Both the position numbers and the translations under genes were made by a program. A stretch of 35,465 bases of DNA from contig NZ_JABWDV010000373.1 in NCBI RefSeq assembly GCF_013362995.1, forward strand, positions 1 to 35,465, in the 5' to 3' direction. The notes under the pieces were generated by a model. That model was not told where the DNA came from. It saw nothing but the letters and a program-made list of their open reading frames with translations, and made no database searches. Each line of letters opens with the position of its first letter. The first letter of the stretch is position 1. This document shows positions 29,671 to 35,465 of the stretch, piece after piece. The DNA comes from Streptomyces sp. TRM64462. GTDB taxonomy: Bacteria; Actinomycetota; Actinomycetes; Streptomycetales; Streptomycetaceae.

Positions 29671-30840
29671 TCACGACATGGTCGCGGGCTCCGTCTCCTG
29701 CTCGTCGTAGGGCCAGCGGAGCAGCGCGCCCAGGCCGCCGACCGGGAGCTCGTCGTCCATCTCGGGGCGCACGCGCAGCACCTCCGCGCCGGCGGCCAGC
29801 GCCGAGCGGAGCAGGGCGTCGTCGGCGCGGGCCGGGACCGGTTCCGTGTCGCCCAGGTACTGGGTCTCCGTACGCCGTACCGCCACCTGGTCGGGCCGTG
29901 CGCCCACCCACACCTGGCGGTGCGCGTCCGGGCCCTCGGGGCGGATCAGGAGCTCCGCGATCCGGTGTTCACGCGCCGCCTCGACCAGCGCCGGCACGCC
30001 CTCCGCCGCGGCGGCACCCGCGGCGGCGCCGCCCTCCGGGGCGCGGGCCGCGCGGAACCGGTCCATCTCGGCCTCGGCGGTCCGCCGCATGAACGCGTGC
30101 CGGGCCGCCTCCACGTCCTCGTCCAGCCGCTCCCGGCGGGCGCCCGCCGCACGGCCGCCGTGCTCGGTCTCCACGGCCATGGCCCGCAGCTCGGCCGGCA
30201 GCCGCTCGTACACCGACCGCCGCTCGCGCGGATCGCCGGCCAGCACGATCACATCGGCGCCGGTCTGCTCCCGGGCCTCGGCGAGCGCGTCGGCGATCTC
30301 GGCGGCGTTCTCGTCCCAGGTGTTCTCCACGCTGAGCTGGAAGTGGCGTTCGGACCAGGCGTTCGTCGCCGTACGGTGCATCGGCCACTGCTTGCTGCCC
30401 GTGACCTGGCCGGCCGGCATCGCCCCGATGGGGCTGCGCAGCTCCAGGTCGGCACCCGTGCGGTCGATGTACGCCACCAGGCACACCGGCTCCTGCGCCG
30501 CCAGGTCCAGCAGCGGGCCGAGCCGGGGCAGCGACGACCAGTACACCTGCACGGGCGCGGGGGGCCGCACCGCCAGCGGCGGGTCCAGGACCACCTCGCC
30601 GTGCGCGGCGAACACCGCACGCCCGGCCTCGGCCGCGGGCCGGGGCCAGTCCGACAGGGCCTGGTACACGGCCCGCACGGTCGCCTCGTCGCCGCCCAGC
30701 GCGGCGAGCTCGTCGCAGGCGTTCCGCGCCTGGAGCTCCCGCCGCCAGCGGGCGGACTCGTCCATCCGGGACGTGTCCAGATACACGCTGGCCCACGGTC
30801 CGGGACGGTCGTAAAGACTGGTCAGAAAGGCGAGTTGCAT
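29671..30840 (-). CDS. baeRF family 2 protein (Vms1/Rv2629-like release-factor relative)
   Basis: 389-residue protein resembling the bacterial archaeo-eukaryotic release factor family 2, whose mycobacterial member Rv2629 is a dormancy-regulon gene. These relatives of Vms1/eRF1 are predicted to act on peptidyl-tRNA or stalled ribosomes. Readable features: N-terminal FLTSLYDRPGPWASVYLDTSR; a middle domain with PAPVQVYWSSLPRLGPLLDLA and VCLVAYIDRTGADLEL, then the RNase H-like ADVIVLAGDPRERRSVYERLP; and a C-terminal eL30/release-factor-3-like part with EHRIAELLI and QYLGDTEPVPARADDALLRSALAAGAEVLRV. I start at ATG 30840 (MQLAFL), with GGAGG 7 bases upstream. A SigB-like promoter sits at 30880-30904. 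Confidence 0.8.
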   Translation of the reverse strand: MQLAFLTSLYDRPGPWASVYLDTSRMDESARWRRELQARNACDELAALGGDEATVRAVYQALSDWPRPAAEAGRAVFAAHGEVVLDPPLAVRPPAPVQVYWSSLPRLGPLLDLAAQEPVCLVAYIDRTGADLELRSPIGAMPAGQVTGSKQWPMHRTATNAWSERHFQLSVENTWDENAAEIADALAEAREQTGADVIVLAGDPRERRSVYERLPAELRAMAVETEHGGRAAGARRERLDEDVEAARHAFMRRTAEAEMDRFRAARAPEGGAAAGAAAAEGVPALVEAAREHRIAELLIRPEGPDAHRQVWVGARPDQVAVRRTETQYLGDTEPVPARADDALLRSALAAGAEVLRVRPEMDDELPVGGLGALLRWPYDEQETEPATMS

Positions 30841-30879
30841 GGCTTCCCTCCCGGAGGCCGGAACGTCCGTCATCGACGG

Positions 30880-30904
30880 GTACCCGGGCGTTCGGCGGAC
30901 ACAC
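30880..30904 (-). promoter_or_regulatory. SigB-type promoter of the baeRF2 gene
   Basis: On the minus strand GTGTG (30904-30900), 14-base spacer, GGGTAC (30885-30880); predicted start near 30870, about 30 bases above the ATG at 30840. GGGTACCC is itself palindromic. Confidence 0.5.
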
Positions 30905-30980
30905 AGGCCTCTGCTGTCGCGTGGCGGGGGCGGTACGGGGAGAGTGGAACGGGCACCGCCCGCACCCGCCCGCGGACGAG

Positions 30981-31067
30981 CCGGATCCAGATCACCTGGA
31001 TCCGGACCACCCGGAACCACCCGGAACCACCCGGATCCAGACCACTGGATCCCTCAGATCCTGGATC
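30981..31067. repeat. Cluster of inverted repeats with 10-bp periodicity
   Basis: CCGGATCCAG/CTGGATCCGG (30981-31005, 10-bp arms, 5-base loop), then ccggaaccac units (31011-31030), then GGATCCAG/CTGGATCC (31033-31052, 4-base loop), then GATCC-T-GGATC (31057-31067). The two main hairpins share the same arms. They occupy the divergent gap before the DinB-type gene and end 15 bases before its start. They could be operators, a leader RNA structure or a repetitive palindromic element. Confidence 0.8.
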
Positions 31068-31082
31068 ACCCGGAGGTGACTC

Positions 31083-31658
31083 ATGTCCGGCAGCCCGCTC
31101 CTCGACCGGCACGCCGAGGCGCTCGACCTGTTCTCGTCGCGCGTCCACGCGATCCGGGACGACCAGTGGGACGACCCCACGCCGTGCACCGAGTGGTCCG
31201 TACGGGACCTGGTCAACCACCTCACCGGTGAGCAGCTCTGGGTCGTCGACCTCGTCCGCGAGGGCCGCACCGTCAAGGAGGTCGGCGACGCGTACGACGG
31301 CGACGTCCTCGGCGACGACCCGGTCGCCACCTGGGACCGCGCCATGGCCGGCGCGCGGGACGCCTTCCGCGAGAAGGGCGCGCTGGACCGTACGGTGAAC
31401 CTCTCGTCCGGCGACACGGCCGCGACGGCGTACTGCTCCCAGATGGTCGCGGACACCGTCGTCCACGCATGGGACCTGTCCCGGGCCATCGGCGCGGACG
31501 AACGCCTCCCGACGGGCCTTGTCGACTTCGCGCTCCAGGAGTTCACGCCGTACGCGGACGCGCTGGCCGCCAGCGGCTACTTCGGCCCGCCCGTCGAACC
31601 CCCGCGGGACGCGGACGCGCAGACGAAGCTCCTGTCGATGCTGGGCCGAAGGCCTTAG
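31083..31658 (+). CDS. TIGR03086/MDMPI-type DinB-fold protein (mycothiol-dependent type)
   Basis: 191 residues. The four-helix DinB/maleylpyruvate-isomerase N-domain is seen in LLDRHAEALDLFSSRVHAI, TPCTEWSVRDLVNHLTGEQLW and QMVADTVVHAWDLSRAIGAD, giving the metal-ligand type residues His (VNHLT), Glu nearby, and His in the VVHAWD segment. Members are thought to be mycothiol-dependent transferases or isomerases, and their substrates are mostly unknown. The ATG at 31083 follows GGAGGTG. It converges with the DJ-1/PfpI gene (19 bases apart). The unusual repeat cluster lies directly upstream. Confidence 0.88.
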   Translation: MSGSPLLDRHAEALDLFSSRVHAIRDDQWDDPTPCTEWSVRDLVNHLTGEQLWVVDLVREGRTVKEVGDAYDGDVLGDDPVATWDRAMAGARDAFREKGALDRTVNLSSGDTAATAYCSQMVADTVVHAWDLSRAIGADERLPTGLVDFALQEFTPYADALAASGYFGPPVEPPRDADAQTKLLSMLGRRP

Positions 31659-31677
31659 GCCCGGTCGGGACGGGGCC

Positions 31678-32238
31678 CTACGCCGCGCTCTTCGCCTGCG
31701 ACGAGGCTTTGCGGAACTCCGCCGTGAAGGCCGCGCAGAAGGCCTTGAGGTCGGCCGGCTTACGGCTGGTGACGAGGGTGTTCGGGCCCGCCTGGCAGAT
31801 CCGTACCTCCTCGTCGACCCACTCGCCGCCCGCGTTGCGGATGTCCGTCCGCAGGCTGGGCCAGGACGTGAGGGTCCGGCCGCGTACGACGTCGGCCTCG
31901 ACCAGCGTCCACGGCCCGTGGCAGATCGACGCCACCGGCTTGCCGCGGTCGAAGAAGTCGCGGACGAACGCGACGGCCTTCTGGTCCATCCGCAGGAAGT
32001 CCGGGTTGGCGACGCCGCCGGGCAGGACGAGTCCGTCGTAGTCGTCCGCGGACGTCTCCCGCACGGTCCGGTCGACGGGGAAGGTGTCGGCCTTGTCCAG
32101 GTGGTGGAACGCCTGGATCCGCCCCGACTTGGTCGAGAGGAGGACGGGCGAGTCGCCGCCGTCCGTCACGGCCTGCCAGGGCTTGGTGAGTTCGACTTGT
32201 TCGACGCCCTCCGGCGCCACGAGAAACGCGATGCGCAC
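31678..32238 (-). CDS. DJ-1/PfpI family protein (type 1 glutamine amidotransferase-like)
   Basis: 186-residue class I glutamine-amidotransferase-like fold. The nucleophile-elbow Cys lies in ASICHGPWTLVEA, with the His directly after it, and the conserved acidic residue is in IAFLVAPEGVEQVEL. DYDGLVLPGGVANPD is the oxyanion/glycine loop. This is the PfpI/YhbO/HchA-like stress group, linked to protease, chaperone or glyoxalase/deglycase roles. The GTG at 32238 has GGGAG 7 bases upstream. It follows the CBS gene by 45 bases on the same strand and is probably the third gene of the DUF2795-CBS-PfpI operon. Confidence 0.93.
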   Translation of the reverse strand: MRIAFLVAPEGVEQVELTKPWQAVTDGGDSPVLLSTKSGRIQAFHHLDKADTFPVDRTVRETSADDYDGLVLPGGVANPDFLRMDQKAVAFVRDFFDRGKPVASICHGPWTLVEADVVRGRTLTSWPSLRTDIRNAGGEWVDEEVRICQAGPNTLVTSRKPADLKAFCAAFTAEFRKASSQAKSAA

Positions 32239-32283
32239 GATGTCGCTCCCTCCTCCTGAGCTGGTCTCATTCCTGGGCGGATC

Positions 32284-32712
32284 TCAGTCCGGCTCCGTGT
32301 TCGGCGCGGCGCGGCTGATGTCGGCCAGGGCCGAGTCCGGGTCCTCGGAGATCGCCAGGTCCCCGAGGCTCACCACACCCAGCGGCCTGCCGTCCTCGAC
32401 GACGGGCAGCCGCCGCACCGCGTGCCGCCGCATGAGCTCCACGGCGGTCGAGACCTCGTCGTCCGGCGCCACGCACACGGGGTCGGGGGTGCACACGGTC
32501 TGCGCGTTCACCGTCAGCGGGTCGGCGCCCTCGGCGACCGCGCGCAGCGTGATGTCGCGGTCCGTGACCACGCCCACCAGCAGGTCCCCGTCGGCGACCA
32601 GGACGTCACCGATGTCCTGGGCCCGCATGAGCTGGGCCGCCTCGACCAGCGAGGCGTCGGGCCTGACGGCGGCCACGCCGGCTGTCATGACCTCTCGTAC
32701 GAGCTGAGCCAT
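32284..32712 (-). CDS. CBS-domain protein (tandem CBS pair)
   Basis: 142 residues holding two CBS motifs: VREVMTAGVAAVRPDASLVEAAQLMRAQDIGDVLVADGDLLVGVVTDRDI (about 5-55) and the second block with VCVAPDDEVSTAVELMRRHAVRRLPVVEDGRPLGVVSLGDL (about 72-118). It is a stand-alone Bateman module of the Hrp1 type (M. tuberculosis Rv2626c, a hypoxia-response protein) and may bind adenine nucleotides. The ATG at 32712 has GGAGGAG 10 bases upstream; a longer in-frame start at 32751 lacks one. It lies between the DUF2795 and PfpI genes on the same strand, and the SigB-type promoter at 33160-33183 should drive all three. Confidence 0.93.
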   Translation of the reverse strand: MAQLVREVMTAGVAAVRPDASLVEAAQLMRAQDIGDVLVADGDLLVGVVTDRDITLRAVAEGADPLTVNAQTVCTPDPVCVAPDDEVSTAVELMRRHAVRRLPVVEDGRPLGVVSLGDLAISEDPDSALADISRAAPNTEPD

Positions 32713-32747
32713 GGCGGTACGTCTCCTCCCTCCGGGCTCCCCCCGGT

Positions 32748-33119
32748 TCACCGCGGCCGGTGCAGGGCCTTGGCGACGTCCTGCACGCTGCGGTACGTGC
32801 GGTCACCGGGCAGTTCCTCCACCCGCTCGGTGAGCGGGTCGGGTGCGTGCCGCTCGCGCAGCACGCGCAGCAGGTCGCCCCGGTGTGCCGGGAACGGTGT
32901 CCGTGCGAGGTGCCGGGCCAGTTCGAGGCGCAGCGCCTCGAACGCGTCGGACGGGGCACGGCCGCCGGAGACGACCAGCTCCGGGTCGTCGTCCGCGAGC
33001 GGCTCCGGGTCGTGCCATTCCTCGGCCCTGGTCGGGTGACCGGACCGGAGCAGCCCCTGGAGCTGGTGCTTCATCTCGTCGTCGTGATGGCGGCTCAGCC
33101 GATCACTGCCTCGCTGCAT
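32748..33119 (-). CDS. DUF2795 domain protein
   Basis: 123 residues with a C-terminal DUF2795-type motif (about 65-120: LARHLARTPFPAHRGDLLRVLRERHAPDPLTERVEELPGDRTYRSVQDVAKAL). The N-terminal half (DDEMKHQLQGLLRSGHPTRAEEWHDPEPL) is typical of its Streptomyces relatives. The role is unknown, but such genes often sit in stress operons. The ATG at 33119 (MQRGSD) has GGAGG 5 bases upstream, in a leader of about 30 bases from the promoter at 33160-33183. It is the first gene of the operon with the CBS and PfpI genes (35-base gap). Confidence 0.85.
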   Translation of the reverse strand: MQRGSDRLSRHHDDEMKHQLQGLLRSGHPTRAEEWHDPEPLADDDPELVVSGGRAPSDAFEALRLELARHLARTPFPAHRGDLLRVLRERHAPDPLTERVEELPGDRTYRSVQDVAKALHRPR

Positions 33120-33159
33120 GGCGCCCTCCGCGGTGCCGCGTGTGTCGGTCGCCGGGCGG

Positions 33160-33183
33160 GTACCCGGCCGGGCCGCCACAAAC
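33160..33183 (-). promoter_or_regulatory. SigB-type promoter of the DUF2795-CBS-PfpI operon
   Basis: On the minus strand GTTT (33183-33180), 14-base spacer, GGGTAC (33165-33160). This is the closest match in the window to the SigB-family promoter form. Predicted start is near 33150, about 30 bases above the ATG at 33119. Confidence 0.6.
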
Positions 33184-33285
33184 CCGGACGGGACGGCCGC
33201 GGGTGCCGCCGCTGGTTTGAGGAGGCCGGTGCAGGGGACTCGCCGCTTCGATTTCGGGCGGTTTCCGGACGGAAGGGACGGGTTG

Positions 33286-33618
33286 ATGGATCTCATCTCC
33301 GTACTGGTCCTCCTGCTGTTGCCGCCCGCGATGCTGTGCGGCGTCCTGGCCATGGCGTTCTACGAGGATCTGGTCCTGCCGCTCGCCGACCCCCTGGACG
33401 CCCTTGAGCAGGTGACCGACCTCGACGTCCTGGACGAGGCGACCGAGCCGGACCCGCGCCCGGAGCCCGAGGCGCCGGCCTTCTCGGACCACCTCGAGGA
33501 CCGGCCGCCGCCGGACACCGCACCGCCCGCGACCCTCCTGGACGCGGCCGCCGGCCCTGCCGCAGCCACCCCCGCCGAGCCGGCCGGGCCCGGCCGCCGG
33601 AGCGCCGACGCCGCGTAG
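33286..33618 (+). CDS. Small one-TM protein with acidic Pro-rich tail
   Basis: 110 residues. MDLISVLVLLLLPPAMLCGVLAMAFYEDLVLP forms one membrane segment at the N terminus. The rest is acidic and Pro/Ala-rich (EATEPDPRPEPEAPAFSDHLEDRPPPD) and looks disordered. I do not recognise a family. The ATG at 33286 has GGAAGGGA about 9 bases upstream. A GTTT (33215-33218)-N15-GGGGAC (33234-33239) promoter-like pair lies above it, with a mismatch in the -10. It is divergent from the DUF2795 gene. Coding is supported by position, GC3 and the clear membrane segment. Confidence 0.6.
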   Translation: MDLISVLVLLLLPPAMLCGVLAMAFYEDLVLPLADPLDALEQVTDLDVLDEATEPDPRPEPEAPAFSDHLEDRPPPDTAPPATLLDAAAGPAAATPAEPAGPGRRSADAA

Positions 33619-33981
33619 TCGCACGCGTACCGCTTCTCACCCGGACAGCCCAATCCCACGGCTCCCCGCCCGTGCTCGGGACGGCCTCCGCGACACCCTC
33701 ACCCACCTGCGGTTTCCGCATGCCCGCCACCCCCGGCTCGCCGGTTCTACCGGCGAGTACGCGGCGTTGTGCGCCCTCCCCCGGAAGCCGTACCGGCGGA
33801 ACGCGCGGAGAGTGGAATCAGGCGTTTGCCACCGCGGTCCCCGGGCAGGCGCACCTCGTGCTTCGGACCGGAGGCACGTCCGTGGGAGCGGCTCCCGCTC
33901 CGGGCGTGTCCCTGCCCGGTCGGGGCGGCGCTTCCCGGGGTGACCAGCCAACCATCAGCGCCGTTCGAGGAGCTGAAACGA
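33619..33981. other. Non-coding gap before the sigma-factor gene
   Basis: 363 bases with no convincing gene. They hold a perfect inverted repeat CTCGCCGG-N5-CCGGCGAG (33737-33757), probably the terminator of the upstream gene, and GAGGAG (33968-33973), the ribosome-binding site of the sigma gene. I see no canonical SigB -10 (GGGTA) here; GTTT-N15-GGGCAG at 33824-33848 is a poor candidate. The sigma gene's promoter is therefore not identified. Confidence 0.5.
33737..33757 (+). terminator. Hairpin downstream of the one-TM protein gene
   Basis: Perfect 8-bp arms CTCGCCGG/CCGGCGAG with a TTCTA loop, about 120 bases after the stop codon. No U-tract. It may instead be a regulatory site of the sigma gene. 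Confidence 0.35.
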
Positions 33982-34773
33982 ATGCGAACCCTCGCTCAGA
34001 CGAAGCATCCGCACGACGACGCCCCTGACACCGCCGAGGCGTTCGAACGCCTCGCGACCCTGCCGCCCGGCAAGGAACGGGACACCGTCCGCCAGGACAT
34101 CGTGCGTGCCTGGCTCCCCATGGCGGACCGGCTCGCGGGCCGGTTCCGCAACCGTGGCGAGTCGCTGGAGGATCTGAAGCAGGTCGCCGCGCTCGGCCTG
34201 GTCAAGGCCGTCGACCGGTACGACCCCACGCGCGGTGCCGCCTTCGAGAGCTTCGCCGTGCCGACGATCACCGGTGAGATCAAACGCCACTTCCGCGACC
34301 ACATGTGGACCCTGCACGTGCCGCGCCGCGTCCAGGACCTGCGCGGCCGGGTCCGGGTCGCGTACCAGGAGCTGTCCCACTCGGTGGGCGGCCGGGCGCC
34401 GACCGTCTCCGAGATAGCGAAGAAGGCCGGGATGACGGAGGAGGAAGCCATCGCCGGGCTCGAAGCCCTCGACAGCTTCACCGCCCTGTCCCTGGACGCC
34501 GAACTGCCCGGCACGGAAGACGGATACACGCTCGTCGACGCCCTCGGCGGCCCCGACCCGGCGCTCGACGTCGTCGTCGACCGCGAGGCGGTCAAGCCGC
34601 GGCTCCAGAAGCTGCCGGAGCGCGAGCAGAGGATCCTGTACATGCGGTTCTTCCGCGACATGACGCAGAGCAGCATCGCCGAGGACCTCGGCATCTCGCA
34701 GATGCACGTCAGCCGCCTGATAAGCCGCTGCTGCACCCGCCTCCGCGAGGACATCATGCGCGACGCCGCCTGA
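33982..34773 (+). CDS. RNA polymerase sigma factor, SigB/SigF/SigG family
   Basis: 263-residue group 3 sigma factor. Region 2 (about 35-110) has DLKQVAALGLVKAVDRYDPTRGAAFESFAVPTITGEIKRHFRDHMW, the -10 recognition and melting helix. Region 3 (about 110-180) begins at VPRRVQDLRGRV. Region 4 (about 200-260) has LPEREQRILYMRFFRDMTQSSIAEDLGISQMHVSRLISRCC with the -35-binding helix-turn-helix. All regions are intact. The start is ATG 33982 with GAGGAG 9 bases upstream. No anti-sigma or antagonist gene is adjacent, so it is an orphan. It lies next to genes with SigB-type promoters. A strong hairpin terminator follows. Confidence 0.95.
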   Translation: MRTLAQTKHPHDDAPDTAEAFERLATLPPGKERDTVRQDIVRAWLPMADRLAGRFRNRGESLEDLKQVAALGLVKAVDRYDPTRGAAFESFAVPTITGEIKRHFRDHMWTLHVPRRVQDLRGRVRVAYQELSHSVGGRAPTVSEIAKKAGMTEEEAIAGLEALDSFTALSLDAELPGTEDGYTLVDALGGPDPALDVVVDREAVKPRLQKLPEREQRILYMRFFRDMTQSSIAEDLGISQMHVSRLISRCCTRLREDIMRDAA

Positions 34774-34788
34774 GCCGGCCCGCCCGTT

Positions 34789-34835
34789 CCTCAATCGCCG
34801 GAGGGGCTCATTTTGAGCCCGTCCGGCGATTGAGG
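34789..34835. terminator. Long hairpin terminator (Streptomyces intergenic repeat)
   Basis: Arm CCTCAATCGCCGGA (34789-34802) pairs perfectly with TCCGGCGATTGAGG (34822-34835). An inner 7-bp stem GGGCTCA/TGAGCCC and a TTT loop extend it, with one G-G mismatch between. It ends the sigma-factor transcript and also faces the convergent GAF gene. Confidence 0.85.
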
Positions 34836-34846
34836 ACGAGGGCCGT

Positions 34847-35465
34847 TCAGGCCCGATACGGGGGCCTGGGGGCGGAGCCCCCAGTTCGGGCATGCGCCGC
34901 CGCCCTCGGGCGGCGCATGGCCAGGGCCGTGTGGCGGGCGACGACGTCCGCCGCCTGGGCCTCGGCCATGGAGAAGGCGCGGCGTGCGCCGGTGCGCAGG
35001 AGGGTCAGGACGCCCAGGACCTCGGGGGACTCGGCGCCCGCCGCAGGCTCGGCCGGGAGCGGAAGGCACAGGAGTGAGGTGACGTCGGCGCGTACGAGGA
35101 CGGACGCGCCCGCCGGATCCGTACCCAGCGCCAGGGTGTCGTCGGGGCGTACCTGGAGCGAGGCCGAGCCGGCCGCCGCGACCTCCGCCACCAGGGGGCA
35201 CCCCGCCGGGTCCTGCCGCGCCACCGCGTCGGCCAGGTCGTCGGCGCCCTCCGGGCCCAGCACCACCAGGCGCCTGGCCGGCCGCCCGCCGGACGCCGTC
35301 ACATCGCCGATCGCCCAGTCCGCGAACCGCCCGTGCAGCACCCGCGCGGCCGCCTCCATGGCCGCCCCCGGGTCGCCCGGCGCGCCGCGCAGCAGGGCCG
35401 CCGCGACCGCGTCCACCAGGTCCAGCGTGCGGGCACGCTCCGCGGCCTGCGCCAGGTCCGGTGCG
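34847..35465 (-). CDS. GAF-domain protein, 5' part off the window
   Basis: 206 codons at the C-terminal end of a protein whose start lies beyond the right edge. The visible part is one GAF-like fold: LDLVDAVAAALL, AARVLHGRFADWAIGDVTASGG, then VTSLLCLPLPAEPAAG, VLGVLTLLRTGARRAFSMAEAQAADVVARHTALAM, which is the usual end of such sensor domains in SpoIIE/PAS proteins. The last dozen or so residues (about ARTGGSAPRPPYRA) are read through the structured intergenic repeat at 34851-34891, so the gene end appears to have grown into the repeat. Upstream domains (PAS, PP2C or none) cannot be seen. It is convergent with the sigma gene. Confidence 0.8.
   Translation of the reverse strand, partial: APDLAQAAERARTLDLVDAVAAALLRGAPGDPGAAMEAAARVLHGRFADWAIGDVTASGGRPARRLVVLGPEGADDLADAVARQDPAGCPLVAEVAAAGSASLQVRPDDTLALGTDPAGASVLVRADVTSLLCLPLPAEPAAGAESPEVLGVLTLLRTGARRAFSMAEAQAADVVARHTALAMRRPRAAAHARTGGSAPRPPYRA
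34851..34891 (-). repeat. GC-rich intergenic repeat hairpin inside the GAF gene's 3' end
   Basis: Inner stem CTGGGGGC-GGA-GCCCCCAG (34866-34884, 8-bp arms) inside an outer stem GCCCGA/TCGGGC (34851-34856 with 34886-34891). It is the same family as the repeat at 20341-20361 and common between Streptomyces genes. Here it overlaps the last codons of the GAF gene. Confidence 0.75.

Noticed and set aside
33824..33848. SigB-type autoregulatory promoter of the sigma gene (GTTT-N15-GGGCAG)
   Set aside because: Two mismatches in the -10 element and a location about 135 bases above the start; not convincing.
1..35465. tRNA, rRNA, insertion sequences, integrase or attachment sites
   Set aside because: I looked for cloverleaf-like and transposase-like sequences while reading and found none I could support. 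This is not a computed search.

Overview
The window is about 35.5 kb of very GC-rich, densely coding actinomycete DNA and almost certainly comes from a Streptomyces or close relative. The evidence is the extreme third-position GC bias, the many GTG starts, the 4- to 8-bp gene overlaps and leaderless -10 boxes. It also has the family's usual gene types: a PAS/GAF/PP2C/HATPase regulator, an orphan SigB-type sigma factor, DUF2795 and CBS stress proteins, and a small 'hydrophobic protein'. GGGGCTCC-type and CCTCAATCGCCGGA-type intergenic terminator repeats typical of the genus are present too. I see no rRNA, tRNA, CRISPR array, transposase, integrase or biosynthetic-cluster core enzyme. It reads as ordinary chromosome with accessory patches.

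Layout. 1-3341: a secreted tripeptidyl-aminopeptidase-like hydrolase (cut by the left edge), an Rv2578c-type radical SAM protein with a LexA-box-like palindrome in its promoter, and a divergent SRPBCC protein. 3342-9655: an MFS efflux protein fused to three carboxypeptidase-regulatory-like domains through a 9-bp minisatellite linker, a PAS-GAF-PP2C-HATPase signalling protein and a methyltransferase. 9746-10971: a hemerythrin-like protein and a hypothetical protein. 11007-13761: an aspartate/aromatic-type aminotransferase overlapping an EamA exporter, divergent from an Lrp/AsnC regulator whose promoter carries a palindrome at the predicted +1. 13809-19135: a tightly packed run of four peptidases of different clans (M55 D-aminopeptidase, M20 metallohydrolase, S9 oligopeptidase, S66 LD-carboxypeptidase), the last with a Pro-Leu-Glu repeat at its N terminus. 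19143-22766: adenosine deaminase, then a UTRA-type GntR regulator divergent from a 14-TM MFS transporter with a perfect operator-like palindrome. 22798-25094: GNAT, VOC and methyltransferase genes and a small membrane protein. 25167-28375: an NDH-2-like flavoprotein translationally coupled to a short-type transketolase.

28474-34773 looks like a general-stress block. It holds a small hydrophobic membrane protein, a CDF cation transporter, a baeRF2 (Rv2629-like) release-factor relative, a mycothiol-dependent-type DinB enzyme, a DJ-1/PfpI protein, a CBS-domain protein, a DUF2795 protein, a small one-TM protein and a SigB/SigF-family sigma factor. Several of these genes have upstream matches to the SigB-type promoter (GNNTN-N14-GGGTAC), the best being GTTT-N14-GGGTAC before the DUF2795-CBS-PfpI operon. 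The window ends in a terminator pair and the 3' part of a GAF-domain gene.

The strongest leads are the four-peptidase operon beside an aminotransferase/exporter/Lrp set, the sigma factor sitting next to its likely regulon, the MFS-beta-sandwich fusion, and the SOS-like box on the radical SAM gene. All functional statements rest on reading motifs by eye. No database search was run.
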